From the NCBI GenBank assembly GCA_004352715.1, contig SCFE01000079.1, positions 1,392,542 through 1,456,541 on the forward strand: a stretch of 64,000 nt of DNA, in the 5' to 3' direction. Numbering within the stretch: the first letter of the stretch is position 1; each line of letters begins with the position of its first letter. The notes beneath the pieces are model-generated. The model did no database searches, was not told the DNA's origin, and saw only the letters and a list, made by a program, of their open reading frames with translations. Positions 1 to 10,801 of the stretch are shown here, piece by piece. Position numbers and translations under genes: made by a program. This stretch comes from Hofstenia miamia. Lineage: Eukaryota; Xenacoelomorpha; Acoela.

Positions 1-408
1 TCTGTATTAATTATCGCTAAAATTAAAATAAATTACTTTTTGAATTTTGGAAATATTCGTGAATGTTTCTTGGTATCCTTGCAACTTATGTAGTATATTT
101 TGCAGAATGTAATATTTAAAGCTTAGTGTCCAATTTTGGATGAACTTGAACAAAACAATGTGTTGATCAAAACAATAATGAAAAACTATATTATGAAGAA
201 TATCACTACACTAAGTAAAGAAGTTTTTATTCAGTTTGAGTAGTACCAACATCTCCACTGTTAAAGGCGAAAGACTAACACGTTGGTCGGTGACTTTTTC
301 CCGCACACAAAAAGTGACGTTCACTTTCGGCAGAAGATGCCTGTGCAACGAAAACTTTTCGAGCAATGCCAGTGGGTTTTTGTAAATGTTACCAACAGTT
401 TAATTTTG

Positions 409-847
409 ATAACCGCGGAATTTTTTGATTTACCGTCATTTCAGATTCTCCACAAACCGATTACCTGTTTCCTGTTAATTGGATTACTACATCCGCTGAG
501 ATGCAAAGTGGAAAAATGTAATTATGCGCACGTAGCGTAGTTTCCGTAAGGTTTTACTTTGCTAATTGGATAATTTTAACTTTCCGCTGAGATGAACGCC
601 AATTACTTAGTGCATTGNNNNNNNNNNNNNNNNNNNNNATAACCGCGGAATTTTTTGATTTACCGTCATTTCAGATTCTCCACAAACCGATTACCTGTTT
701 CCTGTTAATTGGATTACTACATCCGCTGAGATGCAAAGTGGAAAAATGTAATTATGCGCACGTAGCGTAGTTTCCGTAAGGTTTTACTTTGCTAATTGGA
801 TAATTTTAACTTTCCGCTGAGATGAACGCCAATTACTTCGTGCATTG
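409..847. repeat. Gap-flanking duplication (209 bp, two copies)
   Basis: Bases 409-617 recur at 639-847 with one visible difference (the A of CTTAGTG is C in the second copy). The copies are separated by exactly 21 N (618-638). Near-identity on both sides of a short gap is typical of two overlapping contigs or haplotypes that the assembler failed to merge, so a true tandem repeat is less likely. Confidence 0.85.
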
Positions 848-1475
848 TTATTTTAGCATCTGAATTTTCCATCCACAATGCTACCCGCATATTTTTTATA
901 TATACCCAACCCACAACCGCACCCGCATTTATAACAAAAGTCATACCCAACCCACACCCACCCATGTCCATCGTTGTTCATTTGTCGGACGCAGTTAGGA
1001 TTTTTTGGTTTATCGTAATGCAGTTCGTTGCATATTTCTATTTTGCTCCAAATGAAGGATTTCGTTGAGGTCATTGGTGTGTTCCTCCACATGAATTTAC
1101 TGTTACGATTAATATAATGGAGGATGCACTTTCATATAACGAACTTGGTATTGGGATTCAAGCTCAGCTGACTCACATATATTTATTTGACGCTTCCGTT
1201 TTATCAATTATTATTGCAGTGAGTTATGCTGAGAGCATTGCATTTCAGTTTTCAATTCGTTCGTTATTCTCTGCCGTGGTCTCGATCGTACTGAATGACT
1301 GAAATATGCTTTAAATTAATAATGTTGAATCAAGTCCATATTTTAATCCCATACAAGTTCCATGTACTTTATTGTTCGCATTATTATCTTAAGAGATCAT
1401 TGTTTCAAAAATATAACGTATGAAATCCAAAAAGTAGTTAAGCCATGATATTTAGGATTTACTTTATCATTTCAG
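848..1475. other. Upstream region, CCCA-rich patch, no gene seen
   Basis: No convincing exon is visible here. Bases 890-965 are unusually rich in CCCA/CCCGCA units (two ACCCAACCCAC-like blocks about 45 bases apart), which reads as a GGGTTGGGT-rich strand on the minus side. This may be a remnant of a transposon end, but no partner repeat was found. Confidence 0.3.
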
Positions 1476-1521
1476 AAATCAAATGAGGTTAGCTATTTTG
1501 TTCACATTATTATCATTTTAG

Positions 1522-4500
1522 ACACGCGAGACGCCAAAGCTAACAAAGAAATTTCGATTAATGAAGTGGTAGGTATATTTTGAATAATAATCTGTGTGAT
1601 ATTTATAATTTCCAGTTAATCTTTCTCCAGCGTCTTTTGTATAATACTCGCGGGAAGGAGTCAAAGGTTGCTAAGAGAAGAATTCAAGTGCTAAAGGATG
1701 TAATTCAATATATTGAGGATAACAAATTTCGTCTTTTAAAATCGGTTTCTGCTCAATCCCATCAAAAGAGGTCTTGTCTTCAAAATCTTCCAGACGAGGA
1801 CAGTCCATCTTGGTATTCCCGCTTCTATCCAAAAAAGAATGTCAGATTTGCGGATTCAGTTAGTTGCATGCGCATGTGTGGCATCATCCCTTTACTATTT
1901 GTTTTCATTTTTGGATTGTGAACTTGCAGTGCATGTAATTATTTAAATGCTGTATTTTGTGCACGGTTTTCATATTTCAGGCTGTATAATTGTTACCCGT
2001 TACTTACGCGTAAATAATTTAGTGAAATTAGGAAATATATTAGTGGACAGAGTAAATGTCCTATTGAAGAATTGAAATATATTATTTTCACCCCTGTTTG
2101 CCTGTATGTCAGCAGGATGTCTCGTAAAGCAGTGGACGGCTCTTTGTAAAAACAAATCTCCAGTTAAGCATTGGTCTACCTTAGACCCCATTAAGTTTTC
2201 AGACTTATCGGGATGGCCGTCTGATTGTGTCCGGACCCGAACTATGTTCATTCTTGGCAGAGGTTTTACATTCTCTGATTCCTCTTGTTTTTATTGTTAT
2301 GTGAGAATACGCTGTGAATTGGAGCATATGAATCAATGTAAACAGCATTATATACAAAGTCAATGAAGTAGGTAGAAACAATGTTATTTCTCCGGGTAAT
2401 TTTAGTTTGGTAGTTTCTTCCGTCCAAAACGTTATATGCAGTAATACGGGTATTTAAAATGTCCTTGCTGATTATCGTACCATTTTCGAGTAAAAAATTG
2501 ACAACTATTAATGGATAACTTAATAAATTTGCAACTTAATTTATATTGATATAGTATAATTGAATTACATGCATGAATTTAGCATATAAAATTGTCCATA
2601 ATTTCTTCCATCTGCTCATTTCTCCTTTCAACATTTAACATGGAGTTTGATTGCAATCAGCTTGTTATTTGAAACGTTTTTCTGTATAAAGAGTGACTTC
2701 ATTTTTCATTTTAAGTATACATCATTATGGCATTTAGGAACCTCATCTAGATACAACAGAAAAATTGAAATCAGAATTAGAATTAGATGCGGGATATGAT
2801 CAAGATGGTTATAAAATTGAAACGGTTTACTCTCATGGTTTGTATTTGTTCATAAAATCGTAACTTTTTTTTCATTATTTTAGATTATGATCCTGTAACA
2901 AACGTAACTGTAAGTATTTTTTTCTATTTCTAAAAAATTTACTTTGATTTTAAATTCTTATCCATATTCATAATTTATGGGTCTCGCACCTGATATTTAC
3001 TGTTTGGTTTGAATTTTTTCATTCCTAGATATGAGTGACTTCTCCCTCTCTACGACTTCTACATAGGAGTTGATAAAATATTTACTTTATTTGAAATTAC
3101 AATCTTTAATTGCTGAAAAACTATTACTAGCTAGCAAAATTATGTATTAATGAACTTTGCATGTGAAGCTCTAATGCTTTTAATGAATTGCCTAATAAAA
3201 GCAAGAGTTCTAATACATTTTTGCGATAAATCAAAATGGTAGAATCTATTATATTTTATTTAATTTAGCATTCAACTGTTGCTAAACCTGAACAAAACTA
3301 CCCCACGTACACCAAAAACCAGCAAAAAAGCGACGAAAAGCTTTTCAATCGCCGGTCTCAAAAAGCGACGTCTCCTAGAAAAAAAGTGAGTGTTTAGGAA
3401 AGGTATTGCACTGTATCTGGAAGTGATTGGTAATTGGTGTGAAATTTTTTAAACGTTTGCAGTAACAATTGTTTCACATTTTATATTGTTAAATCGCTTC
3501 TTTGAAACTAAGACCATACAAATCGTATATATAAATAACTAGTACCCAGCGTTTACCACATTATTAAGTTTAACAGAAACTAGCATATATTATTTATTAA
3601 CCGATGTGTTTGACAGGTTTCTCACTAAACTTTGTAGAATAACAGAAAAGAAAGGCAAAAATAGTTTTTTTATATAATTTCAAAATTCGATTAACAGCGT
3701 AAAGCCAAGGTAATAACTTCTGCTTTCAATGTGTCAGTAGTTTCTGAAGCATGCAGAATGATTTTTGCTTATTACATGGTGTTCTTATTGAAACTACATT
3801 GTTTCAGAAATTTATCTATACTCTTTAACAACGACAAGTAAATTGTGTTTGTGAAATTCAATGCTTTATCGTTAAACGCATTTCGGGTTTTCAATGTAGC
3901 CTGCTAATAACGTGGAATGTGAACTAAAATCAAACCGGTTAAATGTTTAGTTTTCGGTTAAAGAGTTTCATTAGCAGTTGAAAATTTTTTCATTTATTCA
4001 TTGCTTTCAATTCCAATCAAAAATTTCAGCAAGACTTTCATCTATATTATTAAATGGGTTTTTATGTATAAATTTGACATAGTTTTGAGTAAATATAATA
4101 TGCTTTACTACATCACACAAACTAGAAAGTTTTGTTAGCGCCTTATTCACAAATTTGTTCACGCTCGTTTGAAGTGTGCTTTTCTACATTTGTCCATTCG
4201 ACTATTATTTGCAAGGGTGATATTGATGAAATCGTGTAAACAACTTTGCAAGCCCATCTAAATGAGTGTTAACCCTATTTAGGTTTGGGTAGGCATGGGC
4301 TAAATGTACACCACCTCGCGCATCTTTGATTATTATGAAAATGTTTGCGGGCCGAAGGCTCATACAGAATTTTCTTCGCATTAAATTTGAATTTGTACAT
4401 TTTCAGAATGTTTTGTGGCGATTCCTTTCTCCTAAAAAATATGAAGAATTTGTTGTATGGATGGAGGTCGAATTTTGGATGATTTTCAATCTAATTTTAT

Positions 4501-7500
4501 CCCCCCCCCCCCCCNNNNNNNNNNNNNNNNNNNNNNNNNNNNNNNNNNNNNNNNNNNNNNNNNNNNNNNNNNNNNNNNTTTTATCCCCCCCCCCGTTGTC
4601 AATGAGTATGAATATGTTTATATGATATTTTTACTTAATCGTGATCAGAAGAATTCATTTTGGGGGTAATATTCAGCTGCTGGCAAGAGTGTACCCAAAA
4701 TTAAAAAAATCCATATCTAAGTTAAAAAGTGCCGACATCAGCAAAAATTATGCCCAACATTAGAATAATGATACGTTTTTGTAAGGATTTATATCCAAAT
4801 TATGGACATATTGAGTCACTCGAACCGAAAATAAGTAGGTGGGGGTAATTGTATCCCACCCCAACCCTTTGCATACCTCCAAAAGCCCAACCTATATAAA
4901 GTTAAGGAAATAAATGCTGCTTTTAAACACTAAAGGGAATTAACAAACTGTGGTTGTTAGTTGTTGCAAGGCCTTATTTTATAACAGTAAAATCCATTCA
5001 ACTTGGTTTGGAATTAACCAAAAAATTTACCTTGAACGAATAGTTGCTAATGCATTTATTTATGGTTTAAAGTTTGAATTTACGTTTTGCGGATTGCAAC
5101 TCCATTTAAGGCTAACCATTGCAAGTTTTACACCGAATTTACATAAAATGAATTTTGTACATGATAATAATAATGATAATAATAATTATAATGTATTTTA
5201 TGATTATGTATCTGAAAATAACATTCAGAATATATAGCTTACAAATGTACAGATTTTCAGGCATCTGTTTGGAAAAATTTTGAGGTTTTGATATTTTTTT
5301 GCCAGAATCGTTGGAAGCATACGTGGCCTTAATCTCTCTGCAGCGAATTGAGTTCTATTAGGAAGGATGTGTCGAAGGGGGTGTGTCGAATTTGATTGGA
5401 TCTTTTTTTTTATTAAATCATGTATTGATGTAAACGATTGTATGATTCCGTATCGGATAGCTTTCTTCTGTATTCTATCAATGTAGTCCAAATTTATCTT
5501 GTTCTCTGCTGCATACGCTTCAAGTCCATAATTAATAAAGTTGACAATAATACAACAGTTCCAGCTCAGCAGTTGAGTATCCCAAACGTTTAAGCTTTAG
5601 GAGCAAGTACATGTGCTGGTTAATCTTTTTCGTTAAATTCATCACATGACCTTGAAAACTAAGGTGGTTGTAATTCAAAGAATTTCCATTTCATTTACTA
5701 ATAAGAAATTCTGAGTATTTTGGGTTGGTATGTGACAATGTCTTCGAAGAGGGATTATAAGTTCTTTTGATTTAGTAGCATTTATAAGGAGATTGTGATC
5801 TCTTTACCATTTTGATGTAAGCATCGAAATTTCGCATGCATCATCTCCATTTTTTCCAAAACAAATACTGTAGTTGTCATCCGCATACTTCTTCAGGTAG
5901 TTTCTGCGAGACATATGTTCTGGAATCTTCAAGTCATTTGTTGTAATATTAAAATATATAGGACCTTGTGGAACTCCAAGATTTGTGAATCGCCATTGTG
6001 ATGCCTTTCTATTAACAATTACCCGTTACTGTCTATTTGTCAGGAAGTCGGCACACCAGGAAACTACACCTTTGTTGACTTCTGGATATGAATCCAATTT
6101 TTCAATAATAAGCGAATGTTGAACACGGTCAAAGGCTTTTGACAAATCTATTGATAAGATGCGAGCATATTCGAATCCTTCATTCTTTTTTATATGTAAT
6201 AAATTTTGTATTTCTATTAAGCCAAAAGTACGAAATCCATGTTGATTAGGATCCAAGTGTTTATAATAAGCCATATTAAGATGAAACTTCACAACAAGAC
6301 GTTCAAGAGTTCTTGCCAGAATGGGTGTGATTGACACAGGACCGAGATTATTTATTTGTGGTTTAGGCGTTTTCGGTATGGGAATGACATTTGCACACTT
6401 CCAGATTTGCGGAACTTTCCCTTGTTGTAAGCTCAAATTAAATAAGTATTGAACTGGCTCTGCAAGTATATGTGCATTTTCTTCTATTATAGACGAAGGG
6501 ATACCATCACACCCACAAGCTGTTTTTTTAGATGGCTAAGTGCATGGTAGACCTAATGTAGGGTAAAATCATTTGCAGTAAACATAGTTGGGCGACTGTA
6601 GAGAAAAATGTCATCAGTTGGAGAAATCTCACAAAACAACTTATTTATAAAATCAGGATTGAAGTCCCTGGGTAGAACACTGACCTTTGTAATGTATGAT
6701 GTGAAATATCATAGTAATTTGAGTGTTATTTTTTTCAAATTTTTCGTAAATAACGACTTTTTGAATACGGGAATGGAAGATGCAATTGCTGAAAGGAGTT
6801 TTGATAAAAATTTTCATTTTCATGTTATGTTCTTGTCTAAGTTTTCACTGTTTAAATTAGCCTTTAATATACGTTATTATAAAACTCAAGTTCAATTTTA
6901 CATATTAACTTGACTATTTAAGTTGAATTCTAAAAATAGCAGTATTAACAATGCGAAGCTAACACTTTTATTTTTGCATAATTTCTTTAGAAAGATTTGA
7001 TTCTGGAAGACTTTGAGCTAGCAGGTCCGATCAATCAATCTCAAAATCAAGAACCACCAATGATCATACCAAGTAAAACCCAGAGACATGTATGTTTCCA
7101 TTCTATTTCCCTCTTTAATAATACTTCATTTTTAGCATAATTGCAAACATTGGCAATGCTTAAAGTATTGGCCATATTTGTGTTATGAGGTAATCGATCA
7201 GAATCATAAGAAGTGGAACCAAATTATATATTTTCGTAAAATAATGATACTTCATTTTATATGTTGCAAACTGTTAATTGCATAGCCATTCTATTACATG
7301 TTAGACGGTTCCTTTTCTTTTATATATATTCTCCCCTTTTCTAAGTTATATTTGCATGTAGATGTTGTTTTAGATACATTTGTGTAAAACATTTTCCATC
7401 ATTCTTGTATTCTTGAAAATTACGAGCCGGTGTTTTTATTAGCTGCTTTTGATAGTAATTTATTGGGGTTGATTAATTTAAGGGAATGATAGAAACCACA

Positions 7501-9278
7501 ATGTAAAATTAACAGCAGATGTTATCATGGATTCTATGAATAATTTTTCTACATTAATTAATTTTTAATTACTTGTGCATATCTCTTCAATGCGTCTTTA
7601 GTTTTTGCATTTGCTTAATTTTTTTATATTTCTTAAATCGTTAAATAGAAACAATTGTTGTTTTTAGGATCCGGCTTATCCTTCTTGGAAAAGAATTGCT
7701 GAAAAATATAATTTATGGTAATTATTGAATTAATTATACAGGCTGTTTCAATAAATTTGGACGAATTTTTAGCACCAAGTATGGGTATTCAATTTCAAAA
7801 TGTGTACAAAAGTTGATATACGACTCACCCTCACATATTTCCATTTTCAAAAAGCAAGTTACGGATTTGCCCTCTTTGATTTTATAAATCTGATGGAATG
7901 CTATTGATCACTTTTCCGAGAAAATTTCGCAAGCTTGCCATTGGTTGTTGTGTACACAACGGAACACAACCTGTTGTGTTGTGTAAGAATTTTAAGTTTG
8001 TTGTGTACACAACATAACATGTTGTGTGGAACATAAAAATCCAGCGTTCCAACATATACTGTTGATATGAATACGAACTTACAACATCCTTGGAGAAAAA
8101 TAGCGGATATATAAAATGCTTTTTATAAATTTGTTACAAAATTATTTTTATCAATTTTAGGCCCTAAGTCTAAATTGACCATGAAAAATTTTACAAATAA
8201 GTTTTGCATTGCTCCTTTGCTTTAGTCATTTTATAGTTAAAAAAAAGCAATTTTCGGCTATAAGCCTTTCCTTTATGTATTTCCAATAAAAGAAGTCCAT
8301 CGGAGATAAATTCGCACTCAGACAGGCCAACAAATGCAAATGGTGACTTATGATTATTGAGTCTAATGTCTTCTTCAAAATGCATTTAAACATCTGTTCA
8401 AAATGGACGGTGTCGACTACGCCTTGTTGGAAGGTTGCTTAAATAATCAGTGGTGACGAGTTAAGGATAGTATACAGTGAGTCGTTAGCATAGTGAGTTA
8501 AGTTATCCAGAAATAGAAATGTGAAAAATATGGTCAATGTTTCAAGTTGGACTAAAATCATGTCCAAAGATGGACATTCTTGTCATGAAGCAGTTTTTGA
8601 ATTTGCAAATTTGGCTGCTCAGTAGATCAAGCAATACATTAAGAGAAGCTACATTGGAGGTTAAAAGAAATATACTTTCATCCTTACTGAATATTTCTAA
8701 TAACCTCGGTGCAAACTTTACACGAGTCTCGAAGTCATGGGGAAACAGCTGTTGACTGTGGATTGGTTGTGGAGGAGTCTTGCATTCTTTAGGAGATGAT
8801 AAGCGGCGTTTCTTGACATGGTTACATCGCCATATTCAGCTGTCTACCTTGTAGAGCATATGTCATATATGTCATTTCTACGCGAGGGCTAGTGCTGTAA
8901 AATTTCAGAATTTTGGATTTGTAGTAAGCGAAATGCATATATATTCTTCAAAACCTTTGCTTAAATATACATGTATGCAGGTATTGTAGTGTGCGGTAAT
9001 TTTCCTATTCTTTTTTCATTTTTAAATATTTAATAGATTGATTATAAAGTATTATAATTGCTTATTATTCTTAATACTCATAATTCCAATATAATTCCAT
9101 CGTTGTGAATTTTATTGATAACATTGAAAATGTTTATTTTAGTCCCAGAGAAGAAGAATTTATGCCTACGATTTCCAAACCAAAGCGTCATTTATTTGAT
9201 GACAATTTAAATGAAATTTACCAACGACTACAAACGCGTTTAGATAGTATTGGTACAATTCAGGATTTATACGAATAG
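1522..9278 (+). CDS. Unrecognised multi-exon host gene, 3' part (at least 8 exons)
   Basis: I do not recognise the product. Eight exons join in one frame with GT-AG borders: 1522-1568 (or 1476-1568), 1631-1858, 2738-2837, 2884-2909, 3269-3385, 6991-7089, 7668-7717 and 9143-9278. The phases agree at each junction: 0 after exons 1, 2, 4, 5 and 6, 1 after exon 3, and 2 after exon 7. Together they encode about 267 residues, highly charged, rich in Lys, Gln and Ser, with no membrane segment. A basic helix-like stretch (exon 2, RLLYNTRGKESK onward) lies near the start. The C-terminus reads KPKRHLFDDNLNEIYQRLQT and ends DLYE. Composition suggests a soluble cytoskeletal or centrosomal type protein, but that is inference only. 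Upstream exons are missing. A short frame starting at ATG 337 could be a first exon but has no strong support. An antisense LINE fills much of the 3.6-kb intron between exons 5 and 6. Confidence 0.72.
3386..5159. other. Intron sequence with poly-C run around a gap
   Basis: This is the left part of the large intron of the host gene. It contains a run of about 14 C ending at a 64-N gap (4515-4578). TTTTAT plus poly-C is repeated on the far side, so the gap is probably a homopolymer-induced assembly break. I see no exon with matching phase here. Confidence 0.5.
5160..6750 (-). mobile_element. Decayed CR1/jockey-type LINE, reverse transcriptase region to 3' tail
   Basis: Read on the minus strand, this encodes a broken non-LTR reverse transcriptase. 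In order it shows a pre-RT stretch with CDGIPSSIIEENA (about 6500), KVPQIWKCANVIPIPK and DPNQHGFR (6230-6430), ILSIDLSKAFDRVQHSL (about 6110-6170), GVPQG (about 5970), and the catalytic YADD (about 5890). The C-terminal segment has DYIDRIQKKAIRYG (5440-5491). It ends in an ATT-rich tail (5161-5193 on the plus strand reads as ATAATAATAATG repeats), typical of CR1-like 3' microsatellite tails. Frameshifts and stops separate these blocks, so it is inactive. It lies antisense inside the intron between host exons 5 and 6. The 5' border is uncertain because similarity fades near 6.7 kb. Confidence 0.85.
7718..9142. other. Intron 7 of the host gene, probably carrying an unidentified insert
   Basis: The intron begins GTAATT and ends TTTTAG. 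After the first 20 bases the composition changes (7740-8440, 8530-8960), with short open stretches on both strands but no recognised domain. The start, GGCTGTTTCAATAAATTTGG, resembles a DNA transposon terminus, but I could not find the inverted partner. Confidence 0.35.
7944..8034. repeat. Cluster of GTTGTGT/ACACAAC palindromes
   Basis: Two perfect 14-bp palindromes GTTGTGTACACAAC (7947-7960 and 8000-8013) and several extra GTTGTGT or ACACAAC half-sites are packed into about 90 bases of intron 7. No coding frame crosses it. It may be a transposon remnant or a protein binding cluster; the sequence alone does not decide. Confidence 0.6.
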
Positions 9279-9473
9279 TTAATTGGTGTTTTTATATTTA
9301 ACTGTGTTTTCATACAAAACGCAATTTTAATTGTATAAATATTTGTAGATGATGTAAAATATTTGTTTGTAACTATTTAGAAAATTTTTTTAATATTTAT
9401 TGTTGATTTTACATGCGTTTACAAGTTTGGTACATTTTCGGTTAAATATCATTTTACACTATTAAAATTTTGC

Positions 9474-9479
9474 AATAAA
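9474..9479 (+). promoter_or_regulatory. Polyadenylation signal AATAAA
   Basis: A canonical AATAAA lies about 195 bases after the TAG stop of the host gene at 9278, in an AT-rich 3' UTR with no intervening gene. It is the best candidate signal for 3' end formation of that transcript. Confidence 0.5.
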
Positions 9480-9843
9480 ATATTGCAAGGCTGAGTATTA
9501 TCTGAAATGATAAGTCCATTGCGGAGATAGTGGTGATCTAGTGGTAACGTTTCCTTTGCGTATTGAATTTACAACAGCAACATATATTTAAATTCTCTTG
9601 TACTTATACATGTATTAAGTTTACACACTTATTAAGAATATCAATAATGCAACTTTCTTCATATGCTCATATGGTCATCAACGTAATTGTTTCTTTCTTG
9701 GTTACATTTATAGTTTGGTTCAAAAAATGAGACTCCATCGAATTTTGTAATTTGTTTTGGCATAACGTACGTTGTCACAAAAAACTGAACTTCTTTTGGA
9801 CGTCGAAGTGTAATGCCAATACAAATGATTTCACTAATTACAC

Positions 9844-10801
9844 ATGTTAACAACATCTAGTCCTAGCAAGTCTTTCAAACAAATATTTATGAAAATGAGT
9901 TCTCAAAAGCAACGAGAATTACTTCAACGTCTATACAAAAATGGAACCAAAGACCGGACAAGTTCACGCAAGCTGGTTAAAATGTCAGTCGACTTTCTAC
10001 AGGAATATCAAAATTCTCAAAAAAGCAATTCGACACAGAGAAAGAAAGTAAATGGAAGGCCGCGAATTTTGGAAGGAAATGCCCGAAAAAATCTAGGTAA
10101 AACTGCGTTGTGTAACCCCTTACAATCAACTTTGTAAATAACTCAGCGATTTCAACAAGCCAGGGGAAAGCAAGTTTAGAAATCTACGATCTATAGGGCG
10201 CTAAAATAGTCTGGAATAACAAAGAAAAAAGCAAAAAATGTGCCAAACCTGACCCAAAAACAAAAAATTGCCAGTTTCCTTCTGCCAATCCTGGCTACTG
10301 GATGGATTCTTTGACAACATTTATTACAGACGAGTCAGTTTTCCAGCTATTCAGAAGCCGGGTTTTTCATTGGTCTTGCAAGTCAAAACATCCTGTAAAT
10401 CCTTGTCCAAAGTTCAGATCAAAAATTATGGTTTGGGGCGCTCTCAGCTACAAAGGGATTTACCTCAAAATTGTAAATTTAGGACAATGAATAGCGAAAA
10501 ATATATTGAAATTATAGGAGAGTTTATGGCATTTGCTAATGGCCTATATCCTGGTGGTTAGATACTCCAATAAGATGGCACAACTTGTCATACATCTCGT
10601 CAGACCAAAACTTTTTTTGAAGAGCACAATAATCAGTTTTTTCAATGGCCTGCAAACTTGCCAGACTTTTCTCCATTTGAAGATATTTGGAGCATCCTCA
10701 AGGACGACGTTGAAAATAAAAATCCCAAGGACATTGCTGAGTTGAAGCAGTGTGTTCTGGAATCGGAGCAACAAATTTCTTTGATTTCTAGAAAAATTTA
10801 A
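9844..10801 (+). pseudogene. Tc1-like transposase, dead copy
   Basis: This is a fragmented Tc1/mariner-superfamily transposase. The N-terminal part (9895-10137) has a helix-turn-helix-like segment and the GRPR motif typical of Tc1 DNA-binding domains. The catalytic part starts with FITDESVFQL (first Asp, near 10330), then KIMVWGALSYKG. The second Asp is in DGTTCHTSRQTK, and the third acidic residue is in SPFEDIW; exactly 34 residues separate the last two, the DD34E spacing of Tc1 elements. Two in-frame stops break the second half: TAG at 10559-10561 and TAA at 10571-10573, in positions where relatives have Trp and Gln, consistent with single transitions. Frameshifts separate the N-terminal and catalytic halves. 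I did not identify the terminal inverted repeats. Confidence 0.88.

Noticed and set aside
283-540. 85-codon frame near the window start
   Set aside because: No domain, and it overlaps the gap-flanking duplicated segment. At most its ATG at 337 could start a short first exon.
4326-4669. Frames around the poly-C gap
   Set aside because: They run through N bases and homopolymers and lack any motif.
9535-9560. A-box-like GTGATCTAGTGGTAACG
   Set aside because: No B box follows within the normal distance.
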